A DNA stretch of 64,000 bases from Tepidisphaera sp. (GTDB lineage: Bacteria > Planctomycetota > Phycisphaerae > Phycisphaerales > UBA1924), in the NCBI GenBank assembly GCA_016124375.1, contig WGNV01000004.1:558001-622000 (forward strand), read 5' to 3'. Positions 45,751 to 54,437 of this stretch are shown piece after piece. Each line of letters opens with the position of its first letter. Positions within the stretch are counted from its first letter, which is position 1. Below the pieces are notes generated by a model. It was not told the origin of the DNA and made no database searches. It saw only the letters and a program-made list of their open reading frames with translations. The position numbers and the translations under genes were made by a program.

Positions 45751-46659
45751 ATGTCCCAGAACCCGACTGGTTCCGCTGAATGGTCCCACGCGGATATCCG
45801 ATTCCCGCTTGAAGTGCCTGGCATCAGCGCCATTTCGTCCAATAACTTCGGTATCGCGGCGTATCACAAGGCCTCGAAAGAGGTGTACAGCGCGCTGGAG
45901 CGGCTGTCGACCGGGAAGAAGATCAACCGAGCCGCGGACGATCCGTCGGGCTTTATCGCCGTCACCCAGCTCAAGGTGCGCAGCAAGGAACTCCACACCA
46001 AGATCGACGTCATCGATCAGCAGATCGCCGGGCAGGGGGCGTTGGATGGGGGCGTCGCCACGCTCAACGAGCAGGTGCTGTCGCTGCAGAGCCTGGTGCT
46101 TCAGTCGGCCAACACCGGCGCGATCACCAAGGACGAGGTCAACGCCAACCAGATCCAGGTCAACGCGATTCTCGATTCGATCGATTACCTCTCCAATACC
46201 ACCTTTTTCAAGGGAAATCAGATCCTGAGCGGCGAGAACACCAACACCCTGGGCTCGTGGAACATCACGATCACGGACAAGGACGGCAACCAGACCACCA
46301 AGTCGGTCTCGCTGAAGGATCTGCGGGAGGGCGGGCTGCTCTCGCTGTCGGGCGATCACCTCGACGCCGCCCAGGATGTCGTGAAGGCGGCGGTGTCGGC
46401 GCTGACGACGCAGCGGGCGGGCATCGGCAACAACATCCGAACGCTGCAGAGCAACCAGCGGCTGGCCCTGTCGGAGCTCGAGTCCACTGAGCAGGCGCGG
46501 TCGGACCTCGAGGACACGGATTTCGCGGCGGAGGCCTCGAACCTGATCCATGGCCAGACGCAGCAGCAGGCGGCGATCTTCGTGGCGCATTACTTCGATC
46601 AGCAGCGGGCCGAGCAGACGCTGGCGTTGCTGAAGCCGCTGGCAAACTCGGCGGCCTAG
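45751..46659 (+). CDS. Flagellin
   Basis: 302 residues from ATG 45751. The ORF track begins 62 codons earlier without flagellin character; which ATG is used is uncertain. The N-terminal D0/D1 helix has SALERLSTGKKINRAADDPS, and further D1 features follow (ALDGGVATLNEQVLSLQSLV). The C-terminal D1/D0 part has QRAGIGNNIRTLQSNQRLAL and an A-R-S-D-L-E-D-T-D-F-A-A-E motif. The extreme N-terminus lacks the usual I-N-T-N start. Length is short for the family, with a small central domain. No other flagellar gene is in the window. Confidence 0.9.
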   Translation: MSQNPTGSAEWSHADIRFPLEVPGISAISSNNFGIAAYHKASKEVYSALERLSTGKKINRAADDPSGFIAVTQLKVRSKELHTKIDVIDQQIAGQGALDGGVATLNEQVLSLQSLVLQSANTGAITKDEVNANQIQVNAILDSIDYLSNTTFFKGNQILSGENTNTLGSWNITITDKDGNQTTKSVSLKDLREGGLLSLSGDHLDAAQDVVKAAVSALTTQRAGIGNNIRTLQSNQRLALSELESTEQARSDLEDTDFAAEASNLIHGQTQQQAAIFVAHYFDQQRAEQTLALLKPLANSAA

Positions 46660-46662
46660 CCG

Positions 46663-48126
46663 ATGCCGCGGGGCTGGCGTGCCGATAATCCCCCCGTGAC
46701 GAGCGATGGTCCGAACAAACCCCTGCACGTGGTGCTGCTGAACCAGCCGTTCTTCCCGGACGTGGTGTCGACCGCGCAGATCGCCAAGGACCTGGCGGAC
46801 GCGTTGGTGCGGCGCGGGCACAAGGTGACGGCAGTGGCGAGCCGCTCGGTGTATGGGCAGGCGGGTGCGGCGCTGCCCCGGCGCGAGGAGGTGCCGGTGA
46901 GGCACGCCGATGGCGGGCTGGCGGGGCACATCAGCGTGCGGCGGGTGGGGCTGAGCGTGTTCGGGAAGAAGGGCATCGCGGCGCGGCTGGCGGACTTCTT
47001 GTTCTTTTATCTGCTGGCGACGCTGCGGGTGCTGACGCTGCCCAGGCCGGACATCGTGGTAGGGTTCACGACGCCGCCGTTTATTGCGTGCGTGGGCGTA
47101 CTGGCGCGCTGGCTGCGGGGCTCGAAGTCGGTGTATTGGGTGATGGACCTGTACCCGGATGTGGCGATCGAGTGCGGGGTGATGAAGCCCGGCTCGCTGA
47201 CGGCGCGATTTTTCGAGCGGCTGAGCCGTTGGCTGCTGAAGAAGAGCAGTGCAGTGGTCGTGCTGGGGCGTTGCATGCGTGAACGGGTGCTGGCGAAGGG
47301 GATTGCGCCCGACAAGGTTGCGTGGATTCCGGTGTGGGCGGACCTTTCGGGCATTTCGCCGGTGGCGCACGAGGCGAACCCGTACCGGGCGAAGTTCGCG
47401 CCGGGGGGCGAGTTTGTGGTGATGTACTCGGGCAATCTGGGCATCGGGCATGACGCGCAGACCATGATCGACGCGATGAAGCTGCTGAAGGATGACGCGA
47501 CGATCCGGTTTGTGTTTGTGGGAGGCGGGAAGCGTCGGCGTGAGGTGGAGGAGGCGGCGGCCCGGGAGAAGCTGACGAACTTTGCGTGGTTTGAATACCA
47601 GCCACGCGAGGCGCTGGGGCAGAGCCTGTCGGCGGCGGATGTTCACTTGATTTCCCTGCGGCGCGGGCTGGAGGGGATCATGGTGCCGAGCAAGCTGTTC
47701 GGGGTGATGGCGGCAGGGCGTGCGTCGATTTACATCGGCGAGCCGTCGAGCGAGATCTGGCGGGTGTTGGGCGAAGCGGGCGCGGGGGTGATGACGAAAG
47801 AGGGCGATGGGCCGGCGCTGGCGCGGACGATCGTGGAACTGCGCGATGAGCTGGCGCGGCGCCGGGCGATGGGGGAGGCGGCCCGGCTGGGGATCGAAGG
47901 GAAGTTTGACGCCGCGACGAGCTGCCGGGCGTGGATCACGCTGCTGGAGCGATTGGGGCGGGGCGCACCGATTGAGCCCGACGGACTGGGCCGGATTACC
48001 CCCGCGGGGGCGAACCCAGGGGAAAAGGGCAGTTCCGACCGGCGTCAAGCTTCCAGCCAAACTCAGGTCTCGTCCGGCAATACCCCGGGTCACGGAGAGA
48101 ATACCCTCGCTCGCACCCGCGCATGA
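46663..48126 (+). CDS. Glycosyltransferase family 4
   Basis: 487 residues from ATG 46663; a GTG 11 codons later (46696) is an alternative, since the fold starts at LHVVLLNQPFFPDVVSTAQI. The donor half has FVVMYSGNLGIGHDAQTMID, FVGGGKRRREVE and VPSKLFGVMAAG, as in WbuB-like fucosamine or related transferases. MDLYPDVAIE is a further family feature. The last 60 residues are low-complexity. It starts 3 nt after flagellin and its stop overlaps the next gene as ATGA. It probably adds a sugar to a surface glycan or a protein. Confidence 0.85.
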   Translation: MPRGWRADNPPVTSDGPNKPLHVVLLNQPFFPDVVSTAQIAKDLADALVRRGHKVTAVASRSVYGQAGAALPRREEVPVRHADGGLAGHISVRRVGLSVFGKKGIAARLADFLFFYLLATLRVLTLPRPDIVVGFTTPPFIACVGVLARWLRGSKSVYWVMDLYPDVAIECGVMKPGSLTARFFERLSRWLLKKSSAVVVLGRCMRERVLAKGIAPDKVAWIPVWADLSGISPVAHEANPYRAKFAPGGEFVVMYSGNLGIGHDAQTMIDAMKLLKDDATIRFVFVGGGKRRREVEEAAAREKLTNFAWFEYQPREALGQSLSAADVHLISLRRGLEGIMVPSKLFGVMAAGRASIYIGEPSSEIWRVLGEAGAGVMTKEGDGPALARTIVELRDELARRRAMGEAARLGIEGKFDAATSCRAWITLLERLGRGAPIEPDGLGRITPAGANPGEKGSSDRRQASSQTQVSSGNTPGHGENTLARTRA

Positions 48127-49085
48127 CCAGCAACACCGCTCAACCCGAGTTTCCGATCCGCGGCTCCGTGCCGGTCTCGGTGGTCATCCTCACCCTCAAC
48201 GAGGAACTGAATATCGCGGATTGCCTTCGAAGCTGCGCCTGGTGCGATGACGTCCACGTGGTCGACAGCGGCTCCAACGACCGCACGATCGAGATCGCCC
48301 GCGAGATGGGCGCGAACACCTATTACCATCCGTTCGAATCGTTCGGGGCACAGCGGAACTGGGCGATTGATCACACCAACGCCAAGCACGACTGGATCTT
48401 CCACCTTGACGCTGACGAACGATTCACGCCCGCGCTGGTAGCTGAAATGGCCCGCGTCGTCGGTTCAAATCCGCGCGAAGCGGGCTACTCCATCGCGTCC
48501 AAACTCATGTTTATGGGACGCTGGCTGAAGCGCACCGCGGGTTACCCCACCTACCAGATGCGCTTCTTCCACAAGACCCGGATGCGGTTCACGGATTGGG
48601 GTCACGGTCAAAGAGAGCTGACAGACGGACTGGTGGGAACCCTTGAAGAACCTTATCTGCACTACGCCCTCTCGAAGGGGCTGGTGGATTTTCTGGATCG
48701 GCACAACACCTACAGCACGAAGGAGGCATTGCAGGCGCTGGAAGCCCAGCGCCAGCCGGTGAATCTCTCGGATCTCACGACCAGCGATCCGGTCATCCGG
48801 CGGCGGGCGCTCAAGAACCTGTCGTATCGCCTGCCATTCCGGGCGACCCTCCGCTATTGGGTCACGCTTTGGATTCTCGGGGCGGTTTGCGAGGGTGAGC
48901 CCGGACGCACGTACGCCGCGCTCATGCATGTATATGAGCGAATGATCACACTGAAGATTCGGGTGCTGCGATCGAACATGCGTCGGCAAGCGAAGGGGTC
49001 GAAGGACCTGTTTGAGGTCGCGCCGCCAGCGTTGCCCGGCGGCAAGTCATCGGGCGTGCATTCGACAAATACGACCACCCCTTAG
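48123..49085 (+). CDS. Glycosyltransferase family 2
   Basis: 320 residues, start overlapping the previous stop (ATGA). PVSVVILTLNEELNIADCLR, then VVDSGSNDRTIEIA, then a D-x-D metal site in FHLDADERF mark a GT-A fold. QRNWAIDHTNAKHDWIFHLD is typical of the WaaE/KdtX-like branch that acts on LPS core or related glycans. The C-terminus has a helical region (LRYWVTLWILGAVCEG) close to the membrane. Confidence 0.88.
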   Translation: MTSNTAQPEFPIRGSVPVSVVILTLNEELNIADCLRSCAWCDDVHVVDSGSNDRTIEIAREMGANTYYHPFESFGAQRNWAIDHTNAKHDWIFHLDADERFTPALVAEMARVVGSNPREAGYSIASKLMFMGRWLKRTAGYPTYQMRFFHKTRMRFTDWGHGQRELTDGLVGTLEEPYLHYALSKGLVDFLDRHNTYSTKEALQALEAQRQPVNLSDLTTSDPVIRRRALKNLSYRLPFRATLRYWVTLWILGAVCEGEPGRTYAALMHVYERMITLKIRVLRSNMRRQAKGSKDLFEVAPPALPGGKSSGVHSTNTTTP

Positions 49086-49124
49086 TCTGCACCGAACGCG
49101 GGTTCTGCTACGCTGGTCTCGTTC

Positions 49125-50474
49125 ATGGACGCGTCCAAGCCGCCAATCGATGTTCCGGGGCGCGATTCCCAGCTGCGGATCGCGTTTATCGTAAACAACC
49201 TCACGCCCTATCGCATCCAGTCGTTCATGCGAGTGCGGCACGAGTTGCCGAGCCTCCGCTTCGCGACCTACGTCACGTGGAACATGAAGCGGAACTTGTG
49301 GGTGTACGACGCGCAGACGCTTCCCAATCTCGGCGTGGTTTCGTTTCCCAACGCCGTTGCCGAGTCGCAGATCGGGACGCCCGACTACTACGTGGGAGAC
49401 TGGCGAACGGGCGGGGAGATCATCAAGCATCTGAAGGCCGACCGGCCGGACGCGGTGATCATTTCGGGATACGGCTATCCCTCGATGGCGCGGGTGATTC
49501 GCTGGTGCACCAGGGAGAAGCTCCCCTGGCTGATGTGGGGCGACAGCAATGTCCACTCCGACACGGTGCGGGGCTTCCGGCGCTTTGTCAAGAATCGCGT
49601 GGTCGGGTGGGTGGTGCGTCACTGCAGCGGCCTGCTCGCCTGCGGCGACAACGGCGTGCGCTACTTCCAGAACTACGGGGCCAAGCGCGAGAACATCCAC
49701 TACTTCCCCGTCGAACCGGATTACGACCTGATCGACCACCCGGTGCCAGACGTCGAGCAGGAGATCGCTTCCAAGTTCAACTTCACGCCGCAGCGGAGGC
49801 GGCTCCTGGTGTGCTCGCGGCTGGTGCCGGTGAAGGCGGTGGACCAGGCGATCGATGCGTTCGCCTCGGTCGCGTACAAGATTCCGGATCTGGACCTGGT
49901 GATCGTGGGCGATGGGCCGCTGCGCGAGTCACTCAAGGCTCGCGTGCCGAGCACGCTCGCCTCGCGGGTGATCTTCGCAGGCTTCTTTGACAAGCAGGAG
50001 AAGGTGAACGCGTTCTATCACCAGTGCGACGTGCTGCTGCACCCGGCGGTGTGGGAGCCTTGGGGCGTGGTGCTGCTCGAGGCGGCGGCGGCGGGGCTGG
50101 CGATCATCACCACCACGGTGGTCGGCGCGCAGCCCGAGGTGGCGATCGATGGCCGCAACGCGCGGATCGTTCGCCCGAACGACCGCAACGCGCTGGCGCA
50201 AGCGATCGTGGACATCACCCAGCCGGGGCGGCTGGATGCGTTCAAGGCCGCGTCCAAGGCGGTGAGCGCGGAGTTCCGCGTGCGGTGCGACCTGGTGCGG
50301 GGGCTGGCGACGGCGCTTCGTCGCGCGGGCGTGGCCATTCCGCCGGGTGAGCCCCTGCCTACGCCCTGGTCAGGGGCGCCCACGCAAAGCCCGGCGGGAT
50401 CATCTCCGGCCGCTGCTGCAGCCAGCCCACCAGCCATTCAAACGCCTCCACAATCCGCTGGCTCGGGCGGCTGA
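49125..50474 (+). CDS. Glycosyltransferase family 4 with overprinted tail
   Basis: 449 residues. The acceptor half opens with RIAFIVNNLTPYRIQSFMRV. The donor half has LLVCSRLVPVKAVDQAIDAF, LVIVGDGPLRE, VLLHPAVWEPWGVVLLEAAA and TTTVVGAQPEVAIDG, which is a complete GT4 nucleotide-sugar site. The domain ends near residue 405; the last 40 residues are Pro/Ala/Ser-rich and lie antisense to the end of the BtuF-like gene (116-bp overlap). Third of three consecutive glycosyltransferase genes. The sugar is unknown. Confidence 0.88.
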   Translation: MDASKPPIDVPGRDSQLRIAFIVNNLTPYRIQSFMRVRHELPSLRFATYVTWNMKRNLWVYDAQTLPNLGVVSFPNAVAESQIGTPDYYVGDWRTGGEIIKHLKADRPDAVIISGYGYPSMARVIRWCTREKLPWLMWGDSNVHSDTVRGFRRFVKNRVVGWVVRHCSGLLACGDNGVRYFQNYGAKRENIHYFPVEPDYDLIDHPVPDVEQEIASKFNFTPQRRRLLVCSRLVPVKAVDQAIDAFASVAYKIPDLDLVIVGDGPLRESLKARVPSTLASRVIFAGFFDKQEKVNAFYHQCDVLLHPAVWEPWGVVLLEAAAAGLAIITTTVVGAQPEVAIDGRNARIVRPNDRNALAQAIVDITQPGRLDAFKAASKAVSAEFRVRCDLVRGLATALRRAGVAIPPGEPLPTPWSGAPTQSPAGSSPAAAAASPPAIQTPPQSAGSGG

Positions 50475-51360
50475 AGTACCGGTTTCCGTCCACCACGGCC
50501 ACCTTTCCAAGTTTCACGGCGGGCAGGTCACTCCACCACGCGTGGCGCGAGAGTGACCTGGCCATCTCCAACCCTTGGGCGAGGGGCACGCCGCAGGGCG
50601 CGATGACGATGGCCCCGGGACGGGCCGCGGCGAGAATCTCGGGAGGAAGGACGACGGATTTGCCGGCGCGGCGTTCGCCCTGCTGCGGGCCGGCGGCGGC
50701 ACCGGCGTCGGGCGCCGGCTGAGTGGGGTTGAAGGGATGTCGCGCGCCGGCACGCTCGATCAGCTGCACGTTCCAATGCCCGGCGCAGAACATCGGCTCG
50801 GTCCATTCGAGAAAGGCGACGACCGGGCCGTCATCGAAGGGATTGACGCACTCGCCGGCGGCGAACAGGCGTTCGCGGAGCGCAACCACCTCAGCGCGGG
50901 CCCGGGCCTGGCGCCCGATTGTCTCGCCGATCCGCAGCACATCGTCGAGAATGTCTTCGACGGTGTGGGGGTTGAGATCCAGGACCTCGGGCAGGCCCGG
51001 CAGCGAGGCGGCGAGGCGCTGCACCGTCTGAAGGTCGATCGAGCAGACCTCGCAGAGGCTCTGGGTGATGATGATGTCAGGCCGAAGGGCGGAGAGCCGG
51101 GCTTCGTCGAGCGAGTACAGCGAGCCGTGCTCGGGCAGGCGCTGGCGGACTTCGCGATCGATGGCCGCGGGCTCGGTGGCGCGGATCCGGGCGGCGGTGA
51201 GGACCGGGGCGTGGGCGGCGGCCGGTTCATCGCACTCGTGGCTGCGGCCGACCAGGGCATCGGCGGCCCCGAGAAGGCAGAGGATGTCGGTGGCGCTGGG
51301 CAACAGGCTGACAACGCGGGGCAGCGCGGGCTCTTGGGTGGCGGGGGCCGGATCGGTCAT
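50359..51360 (-). CDS. Cobalamin/siderophore-type binding protein (BtuF-like)
   Basis: 333 residues. PRVVSLLPSATDILCLLGAA is the standard opening of class III binding proteins; DIIITQSLCEVCSID, ILDDVLRIGETIGRQ and EWTEPMFCAGHWNVQLIERA follow. No signal peptide precedes it, so it may be cytoplasmic or use another route, as reported for cobalamin-binding relatives. No permease or ATPase gene is adjacent, and no cobalamin riboswitch was recognised upstream. The nearest B12-linked gene is metH, about 5.4 kb away. Confidence 0.84.
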   Translation of the reverse strand: MTDPAPATQEPALPRVVSLLPSATDILCLLGAADALVGRSHECDEPAAAHAPVLTAARIRATEPAAIDREVRQRLPEHGSLYSLDEARLSALRPDIIITQSLCEVCSIDLQTVQRLAASLPGLPEVLDLNPHTVEDILDDVLRIGETIGRQARARAEVVALRERLFAAGECVNPFDDGPVVAFLEWTEPMFCAGHWNVQLIERAGARHPFNPTQPAPDAGAAAGPQQGERRAGKSVVLPPEILAAARPGAIVIAPCGVPLAQGLEMARSLSRHAWWSDLPAVKLGKVAVVDGNRYFSRPSQRIVEAFEWLVGWLQQRPEMIPPGFAWAPLTRA

Positions 51361-51635
51361 GCGTGGTCCTGGGACGGGAGTTTGAGCCGCCTGGGAATGC
51401 GGGGGCAGCGGGGCCTGAAGGCGATAAAAACAACAGGCGCCAGAGCGCCCCGCGGTAACGGGAGAATAACGGTATCGTGGGCTGTGGGCTTGGGAGGAAG
51501 GTTACCGACGCGGCCCGGGCGGGCGGCCAACGATGGCGATGGCCCTGGGAGTCGAGGTCTGGCTCGGCGCATGTGGTTCGGAAGTTCGGTCGGAAGGATG
51601 CGGCGGCAAGGTTGTTCGGCAAGGAGGACTTTCGC

Positions 51636-54407
51636 GTGGCAGGATCACATCGCACACCTTCAACGCCGCCCGCCTTTTCTCGCCCATGTCGGGGTGCTGT
51701 CGCGCTGCTGCTGGCCGGGCTCCTTACGCCCGCGGCGATGGCGCAGCTTCCACCCGGCAAGCCGACGATCGGGCGTCCGGGGAACATGCCCGGGCAACCC
51801 GGCTTCAACGCTGGGCAGCCCGCACAGCCAGCCCAGCCAGCGCAGCTGAACCCCGCCGCGCCCGCCGAAAACGGGCCACAGGGCCCGCTGCCGAGCATTG
51901 ATTCGGGCGACCCCGAGACGGTGTCGCTGGCGGCGTTCACCGAGCCGGTGCAGCTCAAGACGCTGATCGACCTTGTCGGGCAGACGCTGCACATCAACAT
52001 CACCACAGTGGGCGACGTGCCGGGCTCGGTGGTGTTCAACGCGCCGGTGCCGATCAAGAAGTCCGAGTTCATTTTTCTGCTGAACTCGCTGCTGGAGCAG
52101 CAGGGGTACTCGATCACCAAGAACCGGTACGACTGGTACATCGTGCAGAGCAACAGCACGATCACCAGCACCATGGGCAGCAACCTTGCGACGACGCAGG
52201 TGATCGCCACGCCCAACCTGCGCCCGAGCTCGGTCAAGCCATCGATCGACGCACTGACCGCCGGCAGCGCCCAGGGGGGCAACAACGGCAAGTACTCGTA
52301 TGTGGATGATCTTGGCGTGATCATCGCGACCGACTCGCCCGCGCGGCTGCAGGCGGTGCGCGACCTCGTCGATCAACTGGTGGCGATCAACGATCAGACA
52401 TCGTTTCAGCGGCTGGAGCTGAAGCACATCTCCGCGTCGGTCGCGCGCGACCGGGCCCTGCAGCTTGCGGGGGTGTACGCCTCGGGTTCCGGGGGCGCTC
52501 AAAACCAGGGGCAGAACCCCAACGCGCCCGGCCAGCCGGCGCAGGTGCGCAGCTCGACGAGCCTGAGCAGCCTGAACGACCGCTTGTGGGTTGATCCGCA
52601 GGGCAACGCGCTGATCTTCAGCGGCACGGCCACCGAGATCAATCTCGTCAAGCGCGTGCTCGACGTGATCGACGTGCCCAACACCCTGGAGCCAAAGGGG
52701 TATGACGTGGGGTCGTCGGCCGCGCAGATCGCGAACATCGCGCGCGAGCGCGGGCTGGGGGAAGTGATCTCGATCGGCGAAGACGTGCAGGACCCCAACA
52801 ACGCCAACAGCACGCAGCGATTCCAGAACAACAACTTCTTCAATCGCAACCAGAACGGCGTGAATGGTTCGGGCGGCCCGATCGCCGGCGGGCCGGTGAT
52901 GGTGGTGGACGAGCACCGGGGCAAGATCGTGTACTACGGCACGCCCACGCAGCAGAGCGAGCTCAAGGCACTCATCGGCGAACTGGACACGCAGGCGGAC
53001 ATCATCACGACGCAGGTGTTCAAGCTGAAGAACAGCGATTCGGACGACGTGGCGGACATCATCAACGGGTTGATCAGCAACCAGACGCCGATCGCGACCG
53101 GGGATCTGCTGGGCAGCAACCAGGGTTCGAGCCGCGCCCAGCGTCAGAGCCGCCTGCCGAACAACAACGGCATCAACAACCCCAACATCCAGAGCCGGCC
53201 CAGCGGAACGAACTTTGACATCGGCGACAGCTTCAACCCCGACCCGACGACGGCGTTTGTGATCTCGAACAAGGCGAACAACCAGGTGATCGTGAAGGCG
53301 CGGGCGAAGGACCAGCCGCAGTTCGCGCGGATCATCGAGCAGCTCGACCTGCGGCGCCCGCAGGTGTACGTGGAGGCGCGGATCATCGCGGTGACGGCGA
53401 GCGACTCCCTGAGACTGGCGTTCGAGGAGCAGCTCATCAACGCCAGCGGCACGGGGGGGCTGCTGAACACCAACTTCGGGCTATCGAGCTTCGCCACGGG
53501 GGGCTCGCTGGCCGCGGCCAAGGCTGTCGCGACCGGGCTCCCGGGCTTCACGGGCGCAGTGATCAAGAACGATCAGGTGCCGATCGTGCTCAACACGCTG
53601 GCGACCGAGACCGACTCCAAGGTCATTTCGCACCCGCAGTTGCTGGTGGATGACAACGAAGAGGCGAATGTCGAGAGCAAGGACACGAGGCCGACGAGCT
53701 CGCTCAGCCGCGGCACAGGAGGTTCGGGGGACGTCGTGACTTCCGGACCCGACGCGGAGGCGGGGACGACCCTGACCGTCACGCCCCAGATATCCGAGGC
53801 GGGGTACCTGCGGCTGAAGTATGAGATCAAGCTGTCGAGCTTCACGGGCAACAGCACGACGGTGTCGGGCACGGTGCTCAACCCTCCCAAGCAGGTGAAC
53901 ACGCTGAAGAGCGACAGCGTGACCGTGCCCAGCGACTGCACCGTCGTCGTGGGCGGGCTGGTGGTGGACAGCAAGACCAAGACGATCAACGGGATTCCAT
54001 TTCTGAAGGACATTCCGGGGATCGGGCTGCTGTTCCAGGATCGCAACACGGGCGATACCAAGACGGTGTTGTACATCTTCATCACGCCCAAGATTCTGCG
54101 CGAGCCGAGCTTTTCGGATCTGAAGCTGCTGACCGACGGCCCGCAGAACGCCACCGGGCTCTCGCCCGACATTCCGGCGCTCGAACCCTCGATCATCCCG
54201 ATCGCCAAGGCGGGCATCAGTCCTGTGCCTGGCGGGAACGCTCCGGGAACGCCCCCGGCGCCGATTCCCAACACCGGGCGTGATGATGCGCCGCAGGTCG
54301 CGCCAGCCCAGGACGCGGCGCCGAGTCAGCCATCGCCCGCCCAGCCAGCGCCACCGGCCCAGCCCATGCCCGAACCAGTGCCGGTGCAGCCCATCAAGCC
54401 CCGCTGA
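51636..54407 (+). CDS. gspD: Type II secretion secretin GspD
   Basis: 923 residues from the GTG at 51636, with AAGGAGG 8 nt upstream; the ORF-track frame starts 53 codons earlier without signal-peptide character. A signal peptide ends near TPAAMAQ. N-domains carry NLIDLVGQTLHINIT-like features (LKTLIDLVGQTLHINITTVG). Long Asn/Gly-rich linkers separate repeats such as YYGTPTQQSELKALIGELDT. The secretin domain contains VPIVLNTLATETDSKVISHP and ends GIPFLKDIPGIGLLFQDRNT. The C-terminus is Pro/Ala-rich. It would form the outer-membrane channel. GspE follows 30 nt downstream. No other gsp genes are in the window. Confidence 0.93.
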   Translation: MAGSHRTPSTPPAFSRPCRGAVALLLAGLLTPAAMAQLPPGKPTIGRPGNMPGQPGFNAGQPAQPAQPAQLNPAAPAENGPQGPLPSIDSGDPETVSLAAFTEPVQLKTLIDLVGQTLHINITTVGDVPGSVVFNAPVPIKKSEFIFLLNSLLEQQGYSITKNRYDWYIVQSNSTITSTMGSNLATTQVIATPNLRPSSVKPSIDALTAGSAQGGNNGKYSYVDDLGVIIATDSPARLQAVRDLVDQLVAINDQTSFQRLELKHISASVARDRALQLAGVYASGSGGAQNQGQNPNAPGQPAQVRSSTSLSSLNDRLWVDPQGNALIFSGTATEINLVKRVLDVIDVPNTLEPKGYDVGSSAAQIANIARERGLGEVISIGEDVQDPNNANSTQRFQNNNFFNRNQNGVNGSGGPIAGGPVMVVDEHRGKIVYYGTPTQQSELKALIGELDTQADIITTQVFKLKNSDSDDVADIINGLISNQTPIATGDLLGSNQGSSRAQRQSRLPNNNGINNPNIQSRPSGTNFDIGDSFNPDPTTAFVISNKANNQVIVKARAKDQPQFARIIEQLDLRRPQVYVEARIIAVTASDSLRLAFEEQLINASGTGGLLNTNFGLSSFATGGSLAAAKAVATGLPGFTGAVIKNDQVPIVLNTLATETDSKVISHPQLLVDDNEEANVESKDTRPTSSLSRGTGGSGDVVTSGPDAEAGTTLTVTPQISEAGYLRLKYEIKLSSFTGNSTTVSGTVLNPPKQVNTLKSDSVTVPSDCTVVVGGLVVDSKTKTINGIPFLKDIPGIGLLFQDRNTGDTKTVLYIFITPKILREPSFSDLKLLTDGPQNATGLSPDIPALEPSIIPIAKAGISPVPGGNAPGTPPAPIPNTGRDDAPQVAPAQDAAPSQPSPAQPAPPAQPMPEPVPVQPIKPR

Positions 54408-54437
54408 GAACGAAGACCAGTCCCAAGCTGCTCACAC

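Noticed and set aside
45727-48093. 788-codon minus-strand frame
   Set aside because: Antisense to flagellin and a glycosyltransferase and strongly Arg/His-rich.
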